7,410 nt of DNA from Patescibacteria group bacterium (GTDB lineage Bacteria > Patescibacteriota > Minisyncoccia > Phycocordibacterales > UBA1006). The notes beneath the pieces were generated by a model. That model was given only the letters and a program-made list of their open reading frames with translations. It did no database searches and was not told the DNA's origin. The stretch covers positions 1-7,410 of the forward strand of contig JAGQMO010000010.1 in assembly GCA_020428615.1 (NCBI GenBank), read 5' to 3'. Position numbers and translations under genes: made by a program. Shown piece after piece: positions 1 to 4,550 of this stretch (the stretch's first letter is position 1; each line of letters opens with the position of its first letter).

Positions 1-141
1 CTATTTTTGGCATTTGTTGGCATTTCAGATCGCGACCCATGTGCTTCATTCTTGAGTCATAAAAATTCCTCAGAAAGCCTTATGGGGTCTTACCTGTGAG
101 GTACTTAACCCGAGTGGCCCGCGAGTACACAAAAACAATTA
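1..141. other. Edge region without a firm gene; possible RNA leader and start of an off-window gene (minus strand)
   Basis: No recognisable protein or RNA family. Read on the minus strand, two small stems overlap at 101-103 and so cannot form together: GTACT (101-105) with AGTAC (124-128), and TACCT (91-95) with AGGTA (99-103) around a 3-nt loop. Next comes GAGGAA (71-66), five T, and an ATG (60-58) that opens only a four-codon frame (MTQE, stop). Its TGA stop overlaps the ATG of a second frame (49-47) that stays open to the window edge (MKHMGRDLKCQQMPKI...). The 9-mer TTGGCATTT occurs twice, at 7-15 and 17-25. The left edge could therefore hold a leader plus the start of a gene lying outside. 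The plus strand also has an open frame to 99, so coding direction is not settled. Confidence 0.25.
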
Positions 142-657
142 CTATTGCAACGCACATCTTTCAAAAGCCGGTAGATGATTTTGTTTAGAAGCATTCTTTA
201 GATTTTCGAAGACTGCTACTATATCAGGGTAGACTTGAACGATCGGGATGAGTTCTTCTTCATAAAGTCGAACATTTTCAATTTCAGCCTGAACACCCAA
301 TGCACAGACCTCGTGAAATGTTTCTGGAATTGATACCTGACCGATCCAGGTATTGTCGGGAATGTCTAATTGGTATTTTTTGTACAAAGCCTTAAGCGAT
401 ACAATGTGACGCACCTCAGCCTGGACGATATTTACGAAAGGTTTCTTTTCACCAAAAGTGGCTATAGTCACCTGATAGGTCACTAAGGCCTTATACTCAT
501 CATTAATGGCACGATCAAGAGCGCTAGCAACATCACTATTGGATGTGCTATTAGATTGATAAGTTGAACCAACAACGGGTTGCTCTGATGATTGCAAGGA
601 TAAAATGGTAACCAGAGCGATAATTATAATTCCTAATATTACGTAAAACTTTTTCAT
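142..657 (-). CDS. Exported, membrane-anchored ferritin-like protein (DUF2202 family)
   Basis: 171 aa. Residues 1-22 (MKKFYVILG followed by Ile/Leu/Val-rich sequence) form an N-terminal signal anchor or uncleaved signal peptide. A short Ser/Thr/Asn-rich linker follows to about 42, then a four-helix ferritin-like domain. Candidate metal ligands are E54 (DEYKA), E81 and H84 (EVRH), E125/E127 (AEIENVRLYEEE) and E151/H161 on the last helix (ENLKNASKQNHLPAF). The 'NHLPAF' end is typical of DUF2202. Most ferritin-like proteins are cytoplasmic, but this one should act outside the membrane, which suggests metal binding or oxidant handling in the envelope; no substrate can be named. C118 and C168 could form a disulfide there. 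It is the second gene of a minus-strand pair, 22 nt after the coiled-coil membrane protein. The ATG at 657 has no Shine-Dalgarno. Family call is fairly sure, function is not. Confidence 0.75.
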   Translation of the reverse strand: MKKFYVILGIIIIALVTILSLQSSEQPVVGSTYQSNSTSNSDVASALDRAINDEYKALVTYQVTIATFGEKKPFVNIVQAEVRHIVSLKALYKKYQLDIPDNTWIGQVSIPETFHEVCALGVQAEIENVRLYEEELIPIVQVYPDIVAVFENLKNASKQNHLPAFERCALQ

Positions 658-679
658 AACAATTGATCTTATTTTATGA

Positions 680-988
680 TTAAAATCCCAACTCTTTAAG
701 ATTGTTCAAACTCTCGCTCAAGCTCGGATTCGCAGTAATATCTATAAATGACGATGCATCTCCCGCGCTCAGTCCGTTGATACTACTCGTGAATGTTTTT
801 ATAATAAACGGAAACGCAATGGCGATAATGATGAGCGGAATAACAAAAAACACGAGACTAACAATGCTTGTCCATAACATTATTTTTCTAGTTTGCTCGA
901 CTGATTTGTAAATTTTCGCGAGGGCCTGTTCTTGATTCGAGAGACGCTCCTCTACTGATAACACGTGTGTCGTTTCGTTTTCTTTCAT
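680..988 (-). CDS. Small coiled-coil, membrane-anchored protein of unknown function
   Basis: 102 aa. A polar, charged N-terminal part (about 1-34, including SVEERLSNQEQALAKIYKSV) looks like an amphipathic coiled coil. It is followed by a very hydrophobic stretch from about 37 to 65 that could be one long membrane helix or a tight hairpin with a break at the prolines. A soluble Ser/Asn/Leu-rich tail completes the protein. From memory, similar short proteins of the pattern 'S-x-E-E-R-L..Q-E..L..I-Y-x-S-V-E-x-T-R-K' are common in Parcubacteria, usually listed as hypothetical. The start ATG (988-986) lies only six bases after a TATACT box on the same strand, supporting this start and a leaderless message. 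It is first in a pair with the ferritin-like gene and diverges from the XRE regulator gene. No enzymatic motif is seen. Confidence 0.7.
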   Translation of the reverse strand: MKENETTHVLSVEERLSNQEQALAKIYKSVEQTRKIMLWTSIVSLVFFVIPLIIIAIAFPFIIKTFTSSINGLSAGDASSFIDITANPSLSESLNNLKELGF

Positions 989-994
989 GAAAAC

Positions 995-1000
995 AGTATA
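995..1000 (-). promoter_or_regulatory. Probable -10 box (TATACT) of the minus-strand pair
   Basis: On the minus strand TATACT (1000-995) is followed by six bases and then the ATG at 988. This puts the expected transcription start on or next to the start codon. No good -35 hexamer is seen 16-18 nt upstream (T-rich, near 1017-1022), so the call rests on the -10 match and its position. The inverted repeat at 1033-1050 lies just upstream, so this promoter could also come under the XRE regulator. Confidence 0.45.
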
Positions 1001-1032
1001 ACAACCTTTCTCATGAAAAAGAAAAAGGGGTA

Positions 1033-1050
1033 TGTAAAGCGTTCTTTACA
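1033..1050. promoter_or_regulatory. Operator copy 1: inverted repeat TGTAAAG-N4-CTTTACA
   Basis: Two perfect 7-bp arms (1033-1039 and 1044-1050) flank CGTT. The last six bases of the right arm are the -35 hexamer TTTACA of the XRE gene promoter, so a bound dimer would block RNA polymerase. The same arms with a 4-bp spacer recur at 1657-1674 in the same place relative to the next promoter. Bases just outside the arms do not pair here, which defines the shared core. The most likely ligand is the XRE protein encoded 29 bp downstream (autoregulation); this is inferred from position. Confidence 0.75.
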
Positions 1051-1072
1051 AACAGATAAAAAAACGTACAGT
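1045..1072 (+). promoter_or_regulatory. Promoter of the XRE/DUF2178-like operon (leaderless)
   Basis: -35 TTTACA (1045-1050), 16-nt spacer, -10 TACAGT (1067-1072). Six bases then precede the ATG at 1079, so transcription is expected to begin at or within a base or two of the start codon. The operator arm coincides with the -35 box. Confidence 0.65.
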
Positions 1073-1078
1073 GGAACC

Positions 1079-1282
1079 ATGCACACACAGCACGTATCAA
1101 ACCATGTAGCTGAACTACGAAAAGAGCAAAATCTGACACAACAAGAACTCGCCGAGCATATCGGGGTCAGCCGACAAACGATTATCTCGATCGAAAGAGG
1201 TAACTATACCCCATCGGTACTGTTAGCACTTAAATTATCAGAAACACTCAACGCTCCTGTTGAACACATCTTCTCACTCTAA
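1079..1282 (+). CDS. XRE-family (Cro/CI-type) helix-turn-helix transcriptional regulator
   Basis: 67 aa, almost entirely one HTH_3 domain. Residues 10-24 form helix 1 (VAELRKEQNLTQQEL), the Q-E-L-A-E-H-I-G-V turn follows, and SRQTIISIERG (31-41) is the recognition helix. The PSVLLALKLSETLNAPVEHIFSL end is the usual C-terminus of small stand-alone regulators of this type (COG1476-like). There is no sensor or ligand domain. The frame is open upstream to 965, but an earlier start would put the promoter and operator inside the coding region, so the ATG at 1079 is chosen. The gene lies 4 bp before a DUF2178-like membrane protein, a pairing I recall from other genomes in which the membrane protein may modulate the regulator. 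It probably binds TGTAAAG-N4-CTTTACA in front of itself and of the thioredoxin/DipZ unit, most simply as a repressor. The HTH call is secure; the target is inferred. Confidence 0.9.
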   Translation: MHTQHVSNHVAELRKEQNLTQQELAEHIGVSRQTIISIERGNYTPSVLLALKLSETLNAPVEHIFSL

Positions 1283-1286
1283 TCCT

Positions 1287-1646
1287 ATGAACACTCACAC
1301 GACAAAAGAAATAGCTGTTGCAATTCTGATGATTATTGTTGCGGGAATATGCATGTTCTACGCCATGACACCGATGATGTACCTCACTGTTCATATCATC
1401 GCAATTGGTTTCTTTGTACTGTTTGCTATTACCATTTGGCGAACCAAGCCGATTGATGAACGCGAAGCAGCACACCGCGCCATATCGTCTGATATTGCCT
1501 TTACTATCGGTGGTGTCCTTCTCGGTATCGGCATGATGTATCAAATTTATACGGAAGGACACATTGATGTATGGCTGATTGCAGTATTGGCGAGCATGGT
1601 TATCGCCCGAGCAGTGAGCCAGGTGTGGCTTGACAAACATAATTAG
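1287..1646 (+). CDS. Four-helix membrane protein, DUF2178-like
   Basis: 119 aa from the ATG at 1287; a TTG at 1260 inside the preceding gene is possible but less likely. Four membrane helices are visible at about 9-27, 33-51, 67-87 and 93-110. Between helices 2 and 3 is a short loop containing I-D-E-R-E (56-60), the 'DER' signature that, with the 2+2 helix layout, points to DUF2178-type membrane proteins. Several Met residues cluster near the first loop (M23, M27, M30, M31). It starts four bases after the XRE stop codon with no Shine-Dalgarno, so translation is probably coupled. Its biochemical role is unknown. A membrane partner or sensor for the regulator is plausible from the gene pair alone. 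The transcript probably ends at the palindrome that begins 6 bp after the stop. Confidence 0.75.
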   Translation: MNTHTTKEIAVAILMIIVAGICMFYAMTPMMYLTVHIIAIGFFVLFAITIWRTKPIDEREAAHRAISSDIAFTIGGVLLGIGMMYQIYTEGHIDVWLIAVLASMVIARAVSQVWLDKHN

Positions 1647-1651
1647 TAAGG

Positions 1652-1679
1652 AGAGATGTAAAGTATACTTTACATCTCT
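1652..1679 (+). terminator. 28-bp perfect palindrome followed by Ts: probable terminator containing operator copy 2
   Basis: From AGAGATG to CATCTCT the sequence is a perfect palindrome: 12-bp arms around TATA. It is followed by TTT (with a T already closing the stem) before AAC. As RNA it would form a 12-bp stem with a U-tract, fitting termination of the XRE/DUF2178-like message, whose stop is at 1646. The arms extend five pairs beyond the operator core seen at 1033-1050, and this extra length is best explained by the terminator role. Confidence 0.6.
1657..1674. promoter_or_regulatory. Operator copy 2: inverted repeat TGTAAAG-N4-CTTTACA
   Basis: Arms 1657-1663 and 1668-1674 are identical to those of operator copy 1, with spacer TATA instead of CGTT. 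The right arm again ends in the -35 hexamer TTTACA of the downstream promoter. Two identical 14-base half-site sets at the same promoter position within 650 bp are very unlikely by chance, so both are probably bound by the same protein. Confidence 0.75.
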
Positions 1680-1696
1680 TTTAACAGGATTATACT
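1669..1696 (+). promoter_or_regulatory. Promoter of the thioredoxin/DipZ unit
   Basis: -35 TTTACA (1669-1674), 16-nt spacer, -10 TATACT (1691-1696). Spacing matches the XRE promoter exactly, and the -10 is close to consensus, so it should be strong when free. Transcription would start near 1703, leaving a leader of about 43 nt before the ATG at 1746. No structured element is evident in this leader. Confidence 0.65.
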
Positions 1697-1745
1697 GAGG
1701 ACATACCTTCTTTCAGGTTTTATTTACTCATACATACGAACACTT

Positions 1746-2279
1746 ATGAAAACAATTATTTCAATTATTATCCTAGCAGTCGCAATCGCCGGTATTACTA
1801 TATACTCGCAAAACACAACACAACAATCGCACGATGATGCGATGATGGAAGACGATATCATGATGGAAGATGGAGAAGACGTTATGGAACAAGACAGCGA
1901 AGCCATGATGATGGATGATCACAAAGAGATGACGGACGACACTATGATCAACGATGGATCAACGGTTATGGAATCAGGTGCATACCTCGCTTACGAGAAC
2001 ACCGACATTGCTTTGCTTTCGGGCGACATTGTGCTCTTCTTTCATGCAAGCTGGTGTCCGACATGTCGAGCACTCGACAACGATATCAACGAACACCTCA
2101 AAGATATTCCGGGTGGATTGTCTATTGTAAAAGTCGACTACGATTCACACCAAAGTCTTCGGCAACAGTACGGTGTTACGAGTCAGCACACGTTGGTTCA
2201 AGTAGACAATCAAAGCAACAAGCTCGCACTCTGGAGTGGAAGCCCTACCCTTGAAGCGTTGGTAACCAAGGTTCAATAA
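1746..2279 (+). CDS. Membrane-anchored thioredoxin-like protein with Met/Asp/Glu-rich linker
   Basis: 177 aa. Residues 3-20 are a signal anchor. Residues 29-76 form a low-complexity linker with 11 Met, two His and many Asp/Glu, in units such as MMEDD and MMMDDH. A thioredoxin domain follows (about 80-177) with FFHASWCPTCRAL carrying the active-site pair C104/C107. The usual cis-proline before the TL strand ('xPT') is absent: the segment reads TSQHTLVQVD, with H148 in that place (codon CAC at 2187-2189). The protein should sit on the outer face of the membrane, taking electrons from or giving them to the DipZ protein encoded 5 bp downstream. The linker and the Cys-Cys-His arrangement suggest metal (for example copper) binding, as in Sco-like proteins; this is inference. 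No Shine-Dalgarno is visible. Thioredoxin fold is secure; reductase, chaperone or metallochaperone role is open. Confidence 0.85.
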   Translation: MKTIISIIILAVAIAGITIYSQNTTQQSHDDAMMEDDIMMEDGEDVMEQDSEAMMMDDHKEMTDDTMINDGSTVMESGAYLAYENTDIALLSGDIVLFFHASWCPTCRALDNDINEHLKDIPGGLSIVKVDYDSHQSLRQQYGVTSQHTLVQVDNQSNKLALWSGSPTLEALVTKVQ

Positions 2280-2284
2280 ATAAT

Positions 2285-3937
2285 ATGGAGTACCTTCCCC
2301 TCTCATTCCTCGCGGGTATTCTCACGATTCTCGCGCCGTGCGTGCTTCCGCTCTTGCCGGTTATCATCGGCGGGAGTGTGAGTGAAACGAATGATAAAAA
2401 GCGTCCGCTCATTATTACGCTCTCGTTGGCGGCTTCAATTGTTGTTTTTACGCTCCTCCTCAAGGCATCAACCCTACTCATTGATATCCCACAAGATTTC
2501 TGGAAATGGTTTGCAGCAACCATCGTATTCCTCTTTGCAGTGAGTCTCCTCTTTCCGAATGCGTGGCCAACGTTGAGTCTGTGGTTCGGAAAAGTAACAG
2601 GACAAACAGAAAGCGTTGAACATAAATCGCAAAAGGTGTTATTCAAATTTTATAAGAAAAAAGGATTCTGGGCTGCAGTCGTTTTGGGTGCTGCGCTCGG
2701 TCCAGTATTCGCATCCTGTTCGCCGACATACTTTTTAATTCTGGGAACGGTCTTGCCTGCGAGTTTCTTTGTCGGTGTGTTAAACCTCATTGCATACTCT
2801 ATTGGGCTCGCACTCGTTATGTTCCTAATTTCCTACGCGGGACAACGATTCACCAAAACCTTAAACCTCGCGGCAGATCCAAAAGGTTGGTTCAAACGTG
2901 CACTCGGAATTTTGTTCCTCGTTGTTGCAATCGCTATTGCAACTGGATACGACAAAAAATTCAGCACCTACCTCCTCGATCAAGGGTTGTTTGACGTGAC
3001 TAAAGTCGAACAAAACATTTTAGACAAACGAGATACACAAGAACCTATGAACACAGATGCTCAAGAAATAGATATTTTCAATACCAATGTGAAAGCTCCC
3101 GAACTCGCTGGACTGACACACTGGATCAACAGCGAGGGATACGATTCAATCGAGGAGCTTCGGGGGAAGGTTGTGTTGATCGATTTCTGGACGTACTCGT
3201 GTATTAACTGCATTCGCACCCTGCCATACATACAAAAATGGCATGAACAATATGCCGATGATGGTTTGGTCATTCTCGGTATCCACGCACCGGAATTCGC
3301 CTTTGAACGAAAAGCAGAAAACGTCAAAGATGCAGTCAATGATTACGGACTCACCTATCCCGTTGCGCAAGACAACGATTTCGCCACGTGGCGAAACTAC
3401 GAAAACCACTACTGGCCAGCAAAATATTTGATTGATAAAAATGGTCGCGTTCGTTATTACCATTTCGGTGAAGGAGAGTACGATGTCACTGAACAGGCAA
3501 TCACACAACTCCTTGGAACTGACATGATGGACAGTGATGTTGAGGTAAAGTCCTACGGATCAAACCGTGATCTTCGTACCCGCGAAACGTACCTTGGTAC
3601 CGCGCGACGAGAAAACTTCCTCGGCATTGATGCTAAAACTATTGGATCAAATGAATGGACGATCTCAGGGGGTTGGGATGAAGATGGTGAGAAAATTTTT
3701 GCCGATTCTCTACCGGTGAGTCTGACGATGAAATTCCACGCAGCTGAAGCAAACCTCGTTATGAATGGCACAGCAACGGCCGAGATTATTGTCGATGGTG
3801 AATTCTATAAAACTATCACCATTGATGGCGCACGACTCTACAATATATTCGAAGACCTCGGTACCTACGCCGAACACGAAGTAACCATAACCTTTACCGG
3901 TGAATACATTGAGGCATTTGCTTGGACGTTTGGGTAA
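2285..3937 (+). CDS. dipZ: DipZ-type protein: CcdA membrane domain + thioredoxin domain + C-terminal beta domain
   Basis: 550 aa. The N-terminal CcdA/DsbD-type domain (about 1-225, six membrane helices) carries the two redox cysteines in LAPCVLPLLP (C19) and FASCSPTYF (C145). A linker leads to a TlpA/AhpC-like thioredoxin domain (about 270-415) with WTYSCINCIRTLPY (C306/C309) and the cis-proline in HYWPAKYLID (P378). The last about 130 residues, starting near SNRDLRTRETYLG, are a beta-rich, carbohydrate-binding-like domain as in Mycobacterium DipZ. The protein should move electrons from cytoplasmic thioredoxin through the membrane to its own outer thioredoxin domain and on to disulfide-containing clients. 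The anchored thioredoxin encoded just upstream is the obvious candidate partner. All catalytic cysteines are intact and the length fits three-domain DipZ. The start is 5 bp after the previous stop, without a Shine-Dalgarno. It is the last gene of the unit, ended by the terminator at 3941. Confidence 0.88.
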   Translation: MEYLPLSFLAGILTILAPCVLPLLPVIIGGSVSETNDKKRPLIITLSLAASIVVFTLLLKASTLLIDIPQDFWKWFAATIVFLFAVSLLFPNAWPTLSLWFGKVTGQTESVEHKSQKVLFKFYKKKGFWAAVVLGAALGPVFASCSPTYFLILGTVLPASFFVGVLNLIAYSIGLALVMFLISYAGQRFTKTLNLAADPKGWFKRALGILFLVVAIAIATGYDKKFSTYLLDQGLFDVTKVEQNILDKRDTQEPMNTDAQEIDIFNTNVKAPELAGLTHWINSEGYDSIEELRGKVVLIDFWTYSCINCIRTLPYIQKWHEQYADDGLVILGIHAPEFAFERKAENVKDAVNDYGLTYPVAQDNDFATWRNYENHYWPAKYLIDKNGRVRYYHFGEGEYDVTEQAITQLLGTDMMDSDVEVKSYGSNRDLRTRETYLGTARRENFLGIDAKTIGSNEWTISGGWDEDGEKIFADSLPVSLTMKFHAAEANLVMNGTATAEIIVDGEFYKTITIDGARLYNIFEDLGTYAEHEVTITFTGEYIEAFAWTFG

Positions 3938-3940
3938 AAG

Positions 3941-3979
3941 AAAAAGAACTACTTTCTTTTTGAAGGTCGTTCTTTTTTT
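3941..3979. terminator. Bidirectional terminator between converging units
   Basis: AAAAAGAAC (3941-3949) pairs with GTTCTTTTT (3969-3977) across a 19-nt loop, with further Ts to 3979. Read on the minus strand the same stem is followed by CTTTT. It lies 3 bp after the dipZ stop and just past the stop of the converging gene at 3984, the expected place for a shared terminator. The stem is AU-rich with a long loop, so strength is uncertain. Confidence 0.5.
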
Positions 3980-3983
3980 ACTC

Positions 3984-4541
3984 TTACGTTGTTAATGTAT
4001 AGGTATCATTAAACTCATGAATGGCGATTCTGGTAATGCTTGGTAGGGTGTCAATATCTCTCGTAACCAACATATCACCTTTTCTACACCTCATTTTCTC
4101 TCCCCAAGATGCAACAAATTCAAACTCATCTTCCTCGCCAACAATACCCAACTTCGTAAAAACTTCTTCATTCGCAACAATACCAAACCTCTTACCAATA
4201 GACTTATATGTTCGGTAACCATCTTCATTTAAGTGGCTTTCTTGATCCAATTCGTACCTATCTATGAGCCTCTGTGGTTCAATAATATATTCTTCTCCTC
4301 CTGGATTCCTTACAACAAAATCACCTTCTTTTGCTATATTTTGAGTTTCTTTGCCATCGCTGGTAATAGTTTCAACAACTTCGCCAGTTTGAGCCTTTCG
4401 AACTTCAACACTTCCCTGTTTTTGATACCAGGAACCCTCGATTTTTAAGTAATCCCCAAGTTTCTCAATTAAAAATTCTTGACTGAAAATTTTTTTCTCG
4501 AGACTTGATTTATCTTTAGTTTCAAAATCTATTCTTTCCAT
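3984..4541 (-). CDS. PGDYG-like protein of unknown function
   Basis: 185 aa, no signal peptide or membrane segment; acidic and hydrophilic, probably cytoplasmic. Residues 71-97 (KEGDFVVRNPGGEEYII, then ...RLIDRYE) resemble the PGDYG domain, a short 'GD-x-V..NPGGE-x-Y' motif followed by a helix ending in 'RYE'. A second, weaker copy may lie at about 117-162, ending in RKGDMLVTRD. PGDYG-type domains occur in bacterial and phage proteins without a settled biochemical role, so no function is assigned. The start ATG lies 10 bp after the helicase stop with no Shine-Dalgarno, so it may be read from the helicase transcript. The DNA looks clearly more AT-rich than the flanking dipZ and helicase genes (about 35% GC in one line counted by eye, against about 42% and 53%), which hints at separate or recent acquisition. 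Confidence 0.6.
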   Translation of the reverse strand: MERIDFETKDKSSLEKKIFSQEFLIEKLGDYLKIEGSWYQKQGSVEVRKAQTGEVVETITSDGKETQNIAKEGDFVVRNPGGEEYIIEPQRLIDRYELDQESHLNEDGYRTYKSIGKRFGIVANEEVFTKLGIVGEEDEFEFVASWGEKMRCRKGDMLVTRDIDTLPSITRIAIHEFNDTYTLTT

Positions 4542-4550
4542 AAATTTATT

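Noticed and set aside
7..25. Two copies of TTGGCATTT as a possible start of a repeat or CRISPR array
   Set aside because: The unit is 9 bp with a one-base gap and only two copies are visible; nothing else array-like is present.
965..1078. N-terminal extension of the XRE protein from 965 or from the ATG at 1013
   Set aside because: It would place the -35, -10 and operator inside the coding region, and the extra Lys-rich residues have no match to the HTH family.
1260..1286. TTG start at 1260 for the DUF2178-like protein
   Set aside because: It overlaps the XRE gene by 23 bases and adds only polar residues; the ATG at 1287, 4 bp after the XRE stop, is simpler.
1248..1640. Minus-strand open frame of 130 codons opposite the DUF2178-like gene
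   Set aside because: Its Cys/His/Asn-rich composition is that of a shadow frame; the plus strand has clear membrane helices and gene context.
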